The notes under the pieces are model-generated. The model was not told the DNA's origin. It searched no databases and was given only the letters and a program-made list of their open reading frames with translations. The position numbers were made by a program, and so were the translations under genes. 64,000 nt of DNA from Hungatella_A sp034142505 (GTDB taxonomy: Bacteria > Bacillota > Clostridia > Lachnospirales > Lachnospiraceae), in contig JAWZDV010000075.1 in the NCBI GenBank assembly GCA_034142505.1, forward strand, positions 1-64,000, written 5' to 3'. Each line of letters starts with the position of its first letter. Position 1 is the stretch's first letter. Below are positions 51,878 through 60,831 of this stretch, piece after piece.

Positions 51878-53251
51878 ATGAAAGAAAAAGTTACCATGAT
51901 TAAGCAGGATTACGTTCCCAGACCGGCAAAGGAACGGCCGGATTACGAATTGACATCCATGGACCAGCTGAGAGAATCGCCGCTGTACACGGTATTCGTC
52001 AATGGAAGGAGACAGAGAACCTTTCATAATGAATTTTTTGATTTCGCTCTGCCGGTTGTGGAGGAAGGGGAAGCGCTGGAGATTGAAGTCGTTGTGGACG
52101 ATGCGTTTGAGAAAGTGGTGCTTCGGCCTTTGACGGCAGGTTATGAGCCGGTGATTGAGGGCAGTTCGGTAAAGCTTAGGCTGGACAGGCCCCAGAAGGT
52201 AGTGCTGGAACTGGACGGCGATCTGGAATGTCCGTTGTATCTGCTGTGTTCTTACCGGATTCCGAAACCGGAGCGGGTGACCTATGAATTTAAGAAAGGG
52301 CAGGTCTATCAGATTGGCCGCCTGGAGCTTCAGACGGACGATGTTGTCTATCTGGAGGAGGGAAGTGTGGTCAGCGGCCAGTTTTACTCCAGAATGGCGG
52401 ACCGGATTAAGATTCTTGGCAATGGGATGCTGTATGGCGGCAACTGGCACTCCTGGTATGAGAATTCCGGGGAGCAGATGATTGTCACGGTACTTGGGAA
52501 CGACATTCAGATCGAGGGGATCACCGTGGTTGACGGGGGTTCCTGGCATGTGGTTCCGGTGGCAAGTAAGAATGTGGACATCAAGAATGTCAATATTATG
52601 TCCCGGGTGATCACCGGGGATGGCATGGATATCGTGGGCTGTGAGCATGTGACGGTGAGAAACTGCTTTATCCGCGCCAACGATGACTGTATCTCCATCA
52701 AGGCGGAGGAATTTCAGGACCCGTCGGGATGCTGTGATGTGAAACATATTCTGGTGGAGAACTGTACGTTCTGGAATGCGGAGTTTGGCAATACTCTGGA
52801 GATTGGCTATGAGACCAGATGTGATGAGATATCGGATGTGGTATTTCGCAACTGTGATGTGGTGCACTGCCAGTACGAGGGAAATCAGAGCGGCGGCGTG
52901 CTGACTATTCACAACGCGGACCGGGCTTATATCCATGATATTCATTATGAGGATATCCGGATTGAGGACGCCCAGGAGAAATTGATTGATATCAAGACGC
53001 TGGATTCCAAATATTCCAGAGACCGGGTGCGGGGGATGATCTGCGATATTTATTTTAAGGATATCCGTATTATCGATGGGGAGTTCCCGGTGTCGATTAT
53101 CCGGGGTTTTGAGATGGCAAACGAGGTATGCAGGCCCCATGATTTCTACTTTGAGAATGTGGAGGTTTTAGGACAGAAGATGGGAAATGCCAACCAGCTG
53201 AGAATGGTGGTGGAATTGTCCAATGGGCTGCATTTTATAAAAGGCCGGTAG
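51878..53251 (+). CDS. GH28-like right-handed beta-helix glycosidase
   Basis: 457 residues, no signal peptide, so intracellular. A short beta domain precedes the parallel beta-helix with GDGMDIVGC and NDDCISIKAEE, matching the paired Asp motifs of GH28 polygalacturonases. The usual GHG motif is replaced by EFGNTLEIGYE, so substrate or mechanism may differ. Likely acts on imported oligosaccharides carrying uronate or related sugars. ATG 51878 follows GAGGAGAAC; the longer in-frame reading to 51773 runs through the promoter. Confidence 0.82.
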   Translation: MKEKVTMIKQDYVPRPAKERPDYELTSMDQLRESPLYTVFVNGRRQRTFHNEFFDFALPVVEEGEALEIEVVVDDAFEKVVLRPLTAGYEPVIEGSSVKLRLDRPQKVVLELDGDLECPLYLLCSYRIPKPERVTYEFKKGQVYQIGRLELQTDDVVYLEEGSVVSGQFYSRMADRIKILGNGMLYGGNWHSWYENSGEQMIVTVLGNDIQIEGITVVDGGSWHVVPVASKNVDIKNVNIMSRVITGDGMDIVGCEHVTVRNCFIRANDDCISIKAEEFQDPSGCCDVKHILVENCTFWNAEFGNTLEIGYETRCDEISDVVFRNCDVVHCQYEGNQSGGVLTIHNADRAYIHDIHYEDIRIEDAQEKLIDIKTLDSKYSRDRVRGMICDIYFKDIRIIDGEFPVSIIRGFEMANEVCRPHDFYFENVEVLGQKMGNANQLRMVVELSNGLHFIKGR

Positions 53252-53266
53252 AGTGGAGATGAGAGA

Positions 53267-54337
53267 ATGAAAGAATATCTGCTTGTGGGAACCTATACGA
53301 CGGCGGATGCGCCGGGATGTACGAAAGATACGGTGTGCGGAAAAGGGGTGTACTGTTACACTTATGATTCTGAGACCGGGCAGATTGGGGAAATGACGGA
53401 CCTGCTGGAGATGGAGAACCCCTCATATCTGACAGTGGACAGTAAAGGAGAGCTTCTGTTTGTGGTGAATGAGACCATGAAGGAGAGCGTGGTGTATCTC
53501 TGTTCCCTGAAGGAGGGAAAACTGGATGTGGCGGACCGTCTGGCGGAACGGGGGGCGGCGGCCTGTCATGTAGCTTATGAGGAGAACCGGGGCCTGCTGG
53601 CAGTATCCAATTATATGAGCGGCAGTATGGGAGCCGCCTCGGTGCAGAACGGACAGAGACTGGAACGGAGACTTCAGATCTGGTATCAGGGGAAGGGAAG
53701 TGACTTGGTACGGCAGGAGATGTCCCATGTGCACAGCTGCCTGTTTTTAAAAGATTACCTGCTGGTGGCCGATCTGGGACTGGACCAGATTCATGTGTAC
53801 CGGATCGTGGATGGAGAGATGGAATTTCTGGAAGATATCTGTACTGTACCGGGAAGCGGGCCGAGACATATGGCGGTTTATGAGGAGGATGGAAATTCCT
53901 GGCTCTATGTGGTAAATGAGCTGTCCTGTGATGTATCGGTATTCCGGTTTTGTCCCGGCGGCTTCCAGGAGATTCAAAGAGAGCCGCTTTATGACGGACA
54001 GCTGAAAGAAGGGAGTCTGGCGGCAGATCTCCATATTACAAAGAATGGAATCCTGTACGCTTCCGTGAGAGGGGAAGACCGGATCGTGTGGCTTCAAATC
54101 CGGCGCGGCAGGCTGACAAGACTTGGCAGTATGGACAGCGGCGGTGGCGGGCCGAGAAGCTTCTGTTTTGACCGGGAGGAACGCCATCTGATTGTGGCGA
54201 ACCAGCTGTCGTCCGGCCTGGCAGTGTATCCGATGAAAGATGGAATCGTGAAAGACGAGCAGCTTCTGTTGTTTTCGGTACCGGTACCAGTAAAGGTGCT
54301 GACAGTGGCTCAGACAAGAAAGGAGTTAACGTGGTGA
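53267..54337 (+). CDS. Beta-propeller lactonase (6-phosphogluconolactonase-like)
   Basis: 356 residues, a seven-bladed propeller of the Pgl/lactonase family. The opening (VGTYTTADAPG...GKGVYCYTYDSETGQI), AACHVAYEENRGLLAVSNYMSG and GPRHMAVYEEDG are typical. It hydrolyses sugar lactones to acids. Here it lies between a beta-helix glycosidase and a sugar dehydrogenase, so a free aldonolactone is a likelier substrate than 6-phosphogluconolactone. Its end overlaps the next gene by 7 nt. Confidence 0.88.
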   Translation: MKEYLLVGTYTTADAPGCTKDTVCGKGVYCYTYDSETGQIGEMTDLLEMENPSYLTVDSKGELLFVVNETMKESVVYLCSLKEGKLDVADRLAERGAAACHVAYEENRGLLAVSNYMSGSMGAASVQNGQRLERRLQIWYQGKGSDLVRQEMSHVHSCLFLKDYLLVADLGLDQIHVYRIVDGEMEFLEDICTVPGSGPRHMAVYEEDGNSWLYVVNELSCDVSVFRFCPGGFQEIQREPLYDGQLKEGSLAADLHITKNGILYASVRGEDRIVWLQIRRGRLTRLGSMDSGGGGPRSFCFDREERHLIVANQLSSGLAVYPMKDGIVKDEQLLLFSVPVPVKVLTVAQTRKELTW

Positions 54338-55152
54338 GAAAAAAAGCGCTTGTGACCGGCGGCAGCCGGGGAATCGGCAGAGGTATTGTGGTTTGTCTGG
54401 CAAGGGCCGGATACGATGTGGCATTTTCTTATAACAGCAAAGAGGGGGAGGCCAGGGAGACAAAGCAGGCGGCAATGGAAGCCGGAGGCACGATCTATTA
54501 TCACCAGGCGTCTCTGGAACAGCCGGGAGTGGGGCCGGCGCTGGTGCAGACTGCGGCCAAAGAACTGGGAGGACTGGATTTACTGGTCAACAACGCGGGA
54601 GTTACGGTGTTTGAGTCCATTCTGGATTTAAGCTGGGAGAATGTACAGTTGTTGACGAATCTGGACTTTTTAAACTACTTATTCATGGCAAAGGAAGCGG
54701 CCAATTTTATGGTGGAACATGAGATTCATGGATCAATCATTAATATTACCTCTTCCAGAGGGCAGCGGGCTTATCCTGAGGATGCCGTTTACGGGGGAAT
54801 CAAAGCTGCAATCAACCGGGCCACCCAGTCTATGGCGCTGGATTTAGCGCCTTACAAAATCCGGGTCAACTGTGTGGCGCCCGGGGCCATCTGCATCCGT
54901 ACCGCAGAGGAGTTGAAGGCGGAGAACCGGACGGAGCTTCTGGGCTTCTGGGAACAGCTGGGGCCGAGAATTCCCATGGAGCGCAACGGCACGCCGGAGG
55001 ATATCGGCAATGCGGTGGTATATCTGGCGGATGAGAAGGCTTCCTATATAACCGGAGAGGTGCTCCGGGTGGACGGCGGGCTGATTCTGGCAGGAATGCC
55101 GGAGATGATAGAACCAGGACAGACGGACTGGGGCGGAAAGAAGCGGGGGTAA
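54331..55152 (+). CDS. SDR family sugar dehydrogenase
   Basis: 273-residue Rossmann short-chain dehydrogenase. It has the cofactor motif TGGSRGIGRG, NNAGV, the catalytic Ser in INITSSRG, and Tyr-x3-Lys in VYGGIKAA. The C-terminal SYITGEVLRVDGG is typical. By context it oxidises an aldose to its lactone for the lactonase encoded just before, though reduction of a keto sugar is also possible. The start is GTG (GTGGTG) with AAAGGAG upstream. Confidence 0.88.
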   Translation: MVRKKALVTGGSRGIGRGIVVCLARAGYDVAFSYNSKEGEARETKQAAMEAGGTIYYHQASLEQPGVGPALVQTAAKELGGLDLLVNNAGVTVFESILDLSWENVQLLTNLDFLNYLFMAKEAANFMVEHEIHGSIINITSSRGQRAYPEDAVYGGIKAAINRATQSMALDLAPYKIRVNCVAPGAICIRTAEELKAENRTELLGFWEQLGPRIPMERNGTPEDIGNAVVYLADEKASYITGEVLRVDGGLILAGMPEMIEPGQTDWGGKKRG

Positions 55153-55158
55153 CAGGAC

Positions 55159-56391
55159 ATGAGTGTAACAATCAGGGATGTGAGGACGATCTGCTGCGCG
55201 CCGGAGGGGATCAATCTGGTGACGGTCAAGATTGAGACCTCGGAACCGGGACTTTACGGAGTTGGCTGCGCCACCTTTGCCCACCGTCATCTGGCGGTGG
55301 TGACAGCGGTGGAGGAGTACTTAAAGCCCTTTTTGATCGGGAAAGATGTTTCATACATAGAAGATATCTGGCAGACGGCTATGGGCATGAGTTATTGGAG
55401 AAACGGACCGGTGTTAAACAATGCGCTGTCCGGTGTGGATATGGCTCTGTGGGACATTAAGGGTAAGATGGCGGGTATGCCGCTGTATCAGCTGTTTGGC
55501 GGAAAATGCCGGGAAGCGGTTCCCTGCTATACCCATGCGGAGGGAGATACGGTGGAGGACACCGTGGAAAAGGTGGGATTCCTAAAAGAGAACGGCTACC
55601 GCTATATCCGCGCCCAGACCGGCGGGTATGGCGGAAATGAGATGATTCACCAGCCGCCAGACGGGGCGAAGCCGGGAGCCTATTATGACCCGAAGGTTTA
55701 TATGAGGAAAACTGTCAGGCTGTTTGAGAAACTGCGGGATACCTTTGGGGAGGAACTGGAGCTGTGCCACGATGTCCATGAGCGGCTGGCTCCGGTGGAT
55801 GCCCTGGGATTTGCAAAGGAAATGGAGAGGTTCCACCTGTTTTTCCTGGAGGATATTCTGCCGCCTGAGCAGGCGGGATGGTTTGAGAGGATCAGGAGCC
55901 AGACAGTGACGCCGCTGGCCATGGGAGAGCTGTTTAATAATCCCAATGAATGGCTGGATTTGATCAAGAACCGGAGCATTGATTATATCCGGGTACATTT
56001 GAGCCAGATCGGGGGAATCACACCGGCAAGAAAACTGATCGCCCTCTGTGACGCGTTCGGCGTGCGGACAGCATGGCACGGTCCGGTGGATTTGACGCCG
56101 GTGGGACACGCGGTGAATGCCCACCTGGATTTGTCCTCGCCAAACTTTGGAATCCAGGAGTGGTCCGACAGTATCTGCGGCTTCTTCGCGGACCGGAATC
56201 CGGAAGCCCTGATGGAGATTTTTCCGGGGATGCCACAGGTGAGACAGGGCTATATCTATGTGAACGACAAGCCGGGGATTGGGGTTGACCTCAATGAGGA
56301 TGCGGCGAAAAAATATCCATGCTCCAGCGGGATTGTGACCTGGGGCTGGATGCTTCCAAAGCTTCCTGATGGCACGTCGGTCAGACCGTAA
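55159..56391 (+). CDS. Mannonate dehydratase-like enolase-superfamily enzyme
   Basis: 410 residues. The opening (YGVGCATFAHRHLAVVTAVEEYL, read in pieces) and NNALSGVDMALWDIKGK are hallmarks of the RspA/D-mannonate dehydratase group. Metal ligands fall in LCHDVHERL (Asp), FLEDILPPE (Glu) and MGELFNNPNE (Glu); the catalytic His is in WHGPVDL. It dehydrates a sugar acid to a 2-keto-3-deoxy acid. Members differ in whether mannonate or gluconate is used, so the substrate is open. It starts 6 nt after the SDR gene. Confidence 0.9.
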   Translation: MSVTIRDVRTICCAPEGINLVTVKIETSEPGLYGVGCATFAHRHLAVVTAVEEYLKPFLIGKDVSYIEDIWQTAMGMSYWRNGPVLNNALSGVDMALWDIKGKMAGMPLYQLFGGKCREAVPCYTHAEGDTVEDTVEKVGFLKENGYRYIRAQTGGYGGNEMIHQPPDGAKPGAYYDPKVYMRKTVRLFEKLRDTFGEELELCHDVHERLAPVDALGFAKEMERFHLFFLEDILPPEQAGWFERIRSQTVTPLAMGELFNNPNEWLDLIKNRSIDYIRVHLSQIGGITPARKLIALCDAFGVRTAWHGPVDLTPVGHAVNAHLDLSSPNFGIQEWSDSICGFFADRNPEALMEIFPGMPQVRQGYIYVNDKPGIGVDLNEDAAKKYPCSSGIVTWGWMLPKLPDGTSVRP

Positions 56392-56461
56392 CAAACATTA
56401 TCAGCAAGGTTATGATTCCCAAAGCGGGATTCCTAATAAATAAAAAAAGGAGAAGATGGTT

Positions 56462-57799
56462 ATGAGAAAAAGCAGAAAAATCGCGGCGGCGGCTATGGCG
56501 GCAGTTATGATGTGCACGTTATGGGGCTGCGGAAATTCCGGCGGGGGAGCCGGTACAGAGACAACTGCCGGAGGTGGAGCGGCAGCAGATACAACGGCGG
56601 CAAAAGCAGAGGAAGGCAGCGGCGGCAAGACGAAACTCACCATGGCAGTGTGGAACGGTAACTGGGCGGAGAAGCTGGAGAAGGCACAGAACCGGTTTAA
56701 CAGCCTGAATCCGGACATTGAGCTGGACATCCAGATGCAGACCGGAGATTACTCCGATTTCCTGGGGGCAAAGGTGGCGTCCGATGATCTTCCCGATATC
56801 TACATTCTGACCCCTTACAAGCAGGTTCAGGCATTTGCGGAGGCGGGGAGACTGAAAGATTTAAGCAAGGAACCGTTTGTGGGCAAGGTGTATGAGAATG
56901 CATTGGAAGCATCTACCTATGATGGCAAGGTGTACGGCTACCCGGCCAACTTTGAGTATCTGGGTGTGTTCTACAATAAGGACTTATTCAAACAGGCTGG
57001 GATTGAGAAGGTTCCGACGACCAGAGAGGAATTTGAGGAGTGCTGTGCGAAGCTGGAGGCAGCAGGCATCAACCCGATTGCACCGACTTACAAGGATTCC
57101 TGGACATTAAAGCATTTGTTCAGCGCTCTGCTGACCCCTCAGGTTCAGGATGATATTCCAGGATTTATCTCCAAGCTGGATTCCGGCGAGGGAAGCTTTG
57201 ATGTGGAAGGAATTGACGAGGTATTTGCTTTTGCAGATATTATGAGAACATATTCCGGCGGCAACATGATGGATCAGGATTCTACTTCCGGTTTTAATGC
57301 GCTTGCCAACGGCCAGGCGGCCATGCTGCTCTCCGGCGAGTTCAGCCAGGCAACTGTGGCGGCCATGGACAACCCGCCTGATATCGGCTGCTTTGCAATT
57401 CCGGTTTCCTCCGACTCGGCAAAGAACAAATTGGGCGTGGATGTAGGTATTGTGTATGTGGTAAATGAAAAAACCGGGAATTTCGAAGCCTGCCAGAAGG
57501 TGCTGGAATTCTTAAGTGACGCGGATGACCCGGAGGGTTATGTTGCCATCACGACGGCTAATATGGGGGATGCTCCGCCAGCAATGCCTTATGAGGGCGG
57601 CGTACCATGCTCTTCCTCGGATGATTACAAGGCATATGCGGACGCGGGGAACATTGTTCCGTGGGTATATCAGCAGTATGTCAATGGATTTGATGTGATT
57701 TCCGGCGATATTTTCCAGGGCTATATGGCAGGGGCGAAGGATCAGGCAGCTGTGATTAAGGAACTGGATGAAAACTACAAGAATTTCCTGGATCAGTAA
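56462..57799 (+). CDS. Sugar ABC transporter substrate-binding lipoprotein
   Basis: 445 residues, family 1 solute-binding protein. The lipoprotein signal ends LWGC (Cys23), followed by a Gly/Thr/Ala-rich linker. The mature domain has LTMAVWNGNWAEKLEKAQ and DLPDIYILTPYKQVQAFAEA, typical of oligosaccharide binders. Met3 at 56462 fits the AAAGGAG site better than 56456. It supplies sugar to the permeases encoded next. Confidence 0.93.
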   Translation: MRKSRKIAAAAMAAVMMCTLWGCGNSGGGAGTETTAGGGAAADTTAAKAEEGSGGKTKLTMAVWNGNWAEKLEKAQNRFNSLNPDIELDIQMQTGDYSDFLGAKVASDDLPDIYILTPYKQVQAFAEAGRLKDLSKEPFVGKVYENALEASTYDGKVYGYPANFEYLGVFYNKDLFKQAGIEKVPTTREEFEECCAKLEAAGINPIAPTYKDSWTLKHLFSALLTPQVQDDIPGFISKLDSGEGSFDVEGIDEVFAFADIMRTYSGGNMMDQDSTSGFNALANGQAAMLLSGEFSQATVAAMDNPPDIGCFAIPVSSDSAKNKLGVDVGIVYVVNEKTGNFEACQKVLEFLSDADDPEGYVAITTANMGDAPPAMPYEGGVPCSSSDDYKAYADAGNIVPWVYQQYVNGFDVISGDIFQGYMAGAKDQAAVIKELDENYKNFLDQ

Positions 57800-57813
57800 G
57801 CAGATGAAAGAAG

Positions 57814-57845
57814 ACGTGGGCCGCTGCCGGCGCAGCGGCCCACGT
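57814..57845 (+). terminator. Hairpin between binding protein and permease genes
   Basis: A perfect 14-bp stem, ACGTGGGCCGCTGC with GCAGCGGCCCACGT, loop CGGC, is followed only by TTCTT. It is likely a partial terminator or 3' stabiliser that keeps the binding protein in excess over the permeases. Confidence 0.7.
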
Positions 57846-57871
57846 TCTTAACATAAAAAGGAGGTAGGCGG

Positions 57872-58756
57872 ATGTCTATTCTATATCGAAAAAACAGAAT
57901 CTTTTATTTTTTACTCCTTTGTCCGGCATTGCTGCTGTATGGGTTTGCTTTGATTGTACCTCTGTTTGGGGGGACAATTCCGTATTCCTTCTTAAAGTGG
58001 AATTTGATGTCAGGAAAGAAAAATTTTACGGGGATTTCCAACTATGTGAAGCTGTTTTCGGACAGCGGGTTTCATACTGCATTTTTATTTAACTTGAAAT
58101 TAGGGCTTTTTACGATTATTGGAAGTAATATTTTTGCATTTATACTGGCTTACTTTTTAAATGAGAATATCAGGGCGAAAGGGGTTGTGCGTTCCCTGTT
58201 TTTTATACCGAATATTATCAGTGCCGTTTTGGTGGCGTTTATCTGGACCTTTATCTTTGCGCAGGTGCTTCCGGGGGTGGCGAAGATCATGGGAATTGAC
58301 TGGCTGGCGGGTATCAGCTGGTTTGGAACGCCGGGAATGGCAACGTTAACGATTATAATTGTCTCGATCTGGCAGAATGTAGGCTTTTTGATGATGATTT
58401 ACACGGCGGGGCTTCAGACGATCCCTGCGGATATTGTGGAGGCGGCCAGGATGGACGGGTGTACGGGATTTCGCATGATCCGCCATATCCAGATGCCGCT
58501 GTTGATGCCGACATTTACTATCAACTTATTTGTGTCCATCTCAGGGGCGTTTAAGGCCTTCGATATCCCAAACGCCATGACGGCGGGCGGTCCTTACGGC
58601 TCCACGATGCCGGTAGCCATGGACATCTACCAGGAGGCTTTTGTGAAATATAATATGGGTTACGGCGCGGCAAAATCGGTGGTGCTGTTCCTGACGGTGG
58701 CTGCGATTACCATATTCCAGCTGTATTTTACCAGGAAACGGGAGGTGGAATTTTAA
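57872..58756 (+). CDS. Sugar ABC transporter permease (MalF type)
   Basis: 294 residues, six membrane helices. The EAA loop, EAARMDGCTGFRMIRHIQMPLL, contacts the ATPase. The N terminus (RKNRIFYFLLLCPALLLYG) is typical of this class. AAAGGAGGTAGGC precedes ATG. It overlaps the next permease by 1 nt (TAATG). Confidence 0.93.
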   Translation: MSILYRKNRIFYFLLLCPALLLYGFALIVPLFGGTIPYSFLKWNLMSGKKNFTGISNYVKLFSDSGFHTAFLFNLKLGLFTIIGSNIFAFILAYFLNENIRAKGVVRSLFFIPNIISAVLVAFIWTFIFAQVLPGVAKIMGIDWLAGISWFGTPGMATLTIIIVSIWQNVGFLMMIYTAGLQTIPADIVEAARMDGCTGFRMIRHIQMPLLMPTFTINLFVSISGAFKAFDIPNAMTAGGPYGSTMPVAMDIYQEAFVKYNMGYGAAKSVVLFLTVAAITIFQLYFTRKREVEF

Positions 58757-59580
58757 TGGGCGGAGAAAAGAAGAAAACACTGGCTACCGTGATTATGATG
58801 GTATTTGGGATTATTTTTGTGATGCCGATTCTGCTTCTGGTGATGAACTCGTTTAAACCGTATAACGATATGATACAGAACTTTTTGTCATTTCCCAAAA
58901 GCCTGTATCTGGGAAACTATGTGACGGCGATGAAGCGGATGGACTTCTTCCGGGTATTTTTTAACTCGGCGGTTATCACGGGCGGAACGGTGGTTACCTG
59001 CGTGCTGGTGTCATTTATGGCGGCGTATGGGATTGCCCACTTAAGGGGAAAGGTCAGCACGGGATTTTATCTGCTGTTTACGCTGGGGCAGATTGTGCCG
59101 TTCCATACGATCATGATTGCGCTGTCCGTGATGACGACGAAATTGAAGATGAACAACAGCTTTCTGGTGCTGATCTGTCTGTATGCTGGATTTCACTGCG
59201 CGTTTGGCATCTTTACTTACGTAGGATTTTTGAAGTCGATTCCAAAGGAGTTAGAAGAGGCGGCAGCGATTGACGGCTGTGGGGCGTTTCGGATGATGTG
59301 GCAGGTGATTTTTCCTCTGGTGGGGCCGACCAGTATCACCATCGGCGTGCTGTTCTTTCTGTGGACCTGGAATGATTTCCTGATGCCAAGCCTGATGCTC
59401 AGCGACTCGTCCAAGCGGACACTGACGGTTATGATGTATTTGTTTAAGAGTAATGTAAGCTCGGAGTGGAATCTGCTGATTGCGGCGCTGACACTTTCGA
59501 TTCTTCCGGTGATTCTGCTTTATATCTGTGCGCAGAAGTATATCACCAGCGGAATCACGGCTGGGGCCATCAAAATGTAG
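58756..59580 (+). CDS. Sugar ABC transporter permease (MalG type)
   Basis: 274 residues, six membrane helices, with the EAA loop EAAAIDGCGAFRMMWQVIFPL and a C terminus YITSGITAGAIKM typical of MalG-like partners. It forms the channel with the preceding permease. No ATPase gene is nearby; a shared MsmX-type ATPase encoded elsewhere is usual for Firmicutes. Confidence 0.94.
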   Translation: MGGEKKKTLATVIMMVFGIIFVMPILLLVMNSFKPYNDMIQNFLSFPKSLYLGNYVTAMKRMDFFRVFFNSAVITGGTVVTCVLVSFMAAYGIAHLRGKVSTGFYLLFTLGQIVPFHTIMIALSVMTTKLKMNNSFLVLICLYAGFHCAFGIFTYVGFLKSIPKELEEAAAIDGCGAFRMMWQVIFPLVGPTSITIGVLFFLWTWNDFLMPSLMLSDSSKRTLTVMMYLFKSNVSSEWNLLIAALTLSILPVILLYICAQKYITSGITAGAIKM

Positions 59581-59692
59581 GGAATGGCGGAATTGATGGA
59601 AGATAAGGCTGCCAAGAAGGATGAGAAGGCAAGAAGCCAAAGAAGGCGGTATAGTACAATAGAAACTTGGGCGGACAGGAAGGTATGGAGTT

Positions 59693-60529
59693 ATGGATAA
59701 TTTAAATATGCGGGTGCTGAACGATTATACGGTTCAACTGGTCGCTGATCATGTCTGGGCGGTAGATGAGTTTGGAGCAGATATGTGTTATGTGGTAGAA
59801 GGAAAGGAACGCGCCCTGGTGGTGGATACGGGATATGGATTTGGGAATCTGCGGGATACGGTGGAGCAGATCACGAACCTGCCGTATGTGGTAGTTAACA
59901 CTCACGGCCATATGGACCATGTCTGTGGAAACTGGCAGTTTGAGGCGGATACTTATATGAATGAGGCGGATTTGTTTCTGATTGATCCGGAGTACATCGG
60001 GAAACGCTGGCGGACTTCCTGCGAGAAGACGAAGAAGGAGCCGGGTTTTACCGGTGGCGCTCATGTGAACGGGGACTTGGTACCGGTGATACCGAGACCA
60101 CTGCCGCTGAAGGAGGGCCAGGTATTTGATCTGGGCGGCCGGGAACTGGAGGTCTTGTTTACTCCGGGACATACGCCGGGATGTGTTGTGCTGCTGGATG
60201 CGAAAAACCGGCTGTTGATCGCCGGGGATACGGTGGTCAGCACGCCAATTCTGATCTTTGACACGTATTCCACAACAGTGGAGGAATACCGGAACGGTCT
60301 TTTGAAAATCTTAAAAAGGGAGGATGAATTTGACCAGATGGTCTCCGGACATTATCTGCGGCCAATCGGGAAACAGTATCTGTATGATTTGATTGCCTGC
60401 GCGGAGCATATTCTGGAGGGAACAGCGAAGCCGGAGCCGGTGGATTTCAGCCACATGTCAAAGGAACCGGCGGTAATCAGCCGGTATGGGGTGGCGTCGA
60501 TTGCTTATTCGGAGAAACATATACGATAA
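59693..60529 (+). CDS. MBL-fold metallo-hydrolase
   Basis: 278 residues, metallo-beta-lactamase fold. The metal motif HGHMDH lies near 64-69, with further His/Asp ligands in FTPGHTPGC, IAGDTVV and the later GHYLRP. It is cytoplasmic. As the last gene of the island it may be a second lactonase or an esterase acting on the same pathway; this is an inference. The start is ATG 59693, with AAGGTATGGAG upstream. Confidence 0.87.
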   Translation: MDNLNMRVLNDYTVQLVADHVWAVDEFGADMCYVVEGKERALVVDTGYGFGNLRDTVEQITNLPYVVVNTHGHMDHVCGNWQFEADTYMNEADLFLIDPEYIGKRWRTSCEKTKKEPGFTGGAHVNGDLVPVIPRPLPLKEGQVFDLGGRELEVLFTPGHTPGCVVLLDAKNRLLIAGDTVVSTPILIFDTYSTTVEEYRNGLLKILKREDEFDQMVSGHYLRPIGKQYLYDLIACAEHILEGTAKPEPVDFSHMSKEPAVISRYGVASIAYSEKHIR

Positions 60530-60547
60530 AATAGGAAGTAGTTTTAT

Positions 60548-60585
60548 GGGGCCGGCAGGTGATGGAAATCTGCCGGGCCCCTTTT
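60548..60585 (+). terminator. Terminator of the sugar-acid island
   Basis: GGGGCCGGCAG pairs with CTGCCGGGCCCC (one bulge) and is followed by TTTT, 19 nt after the MBL gene. Confidence 0.85.
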
Positions 60586-60654
60586 GTGGTAAGCGGTGCT
60601 TGCACTTTCCAAACACAGTTGATATAATGAAAAAAGACTCTTAGAAATGAGGAG

Positions 60655-60678
60655 ACCCCAGTTGCTTGCAACTGGGGT
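60655..60678. repeat. Perfect 11-bp inverted repeat, possible IS200/IS605-type end hairpin
   Basis: ACCCCAGTTGC, TT, GCAACTGGGGT: a perfect stem with a two-base loop and no T run after it. It lies in the 302-bp gap before the pyrophosphatase gene. Such hairpins occur at ends of IS200/IS605 elements, but no transposase is present. Confidence 0.5.
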
Positions 60679-60831
60679 AATTATGAAAAATCTATGTGCA
60701 ATTTGACGATTCAATCAACTCGCATAATTGATTTTCTATGCAATTAGTATAAAAAATAGATGTGAATAAAATATGAACATCCTGTAAATAGATTGTAACG
60801 CTTCTGAAAAATAGAAATTCAAGGAGGGCTT

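Noticed and set aside
51662..53140. 492-codon open frame on the minus strand opposite the GH28-like gene
   Set aside because: Its product is His/Pro/Leu-rich with no domain pattern, the opposite strand has clear catalytic motifs and a ribosome site, and such shadow frames are common in genes of this composition.
59584..59698. Possible 37-codon Lys/Arg-rich ORF between the MalG-like permease and the MBL gene
   Set aside because: No usable ribosome site, it overlaps the MBL start codon, and the composition resembles untranslated spacer.
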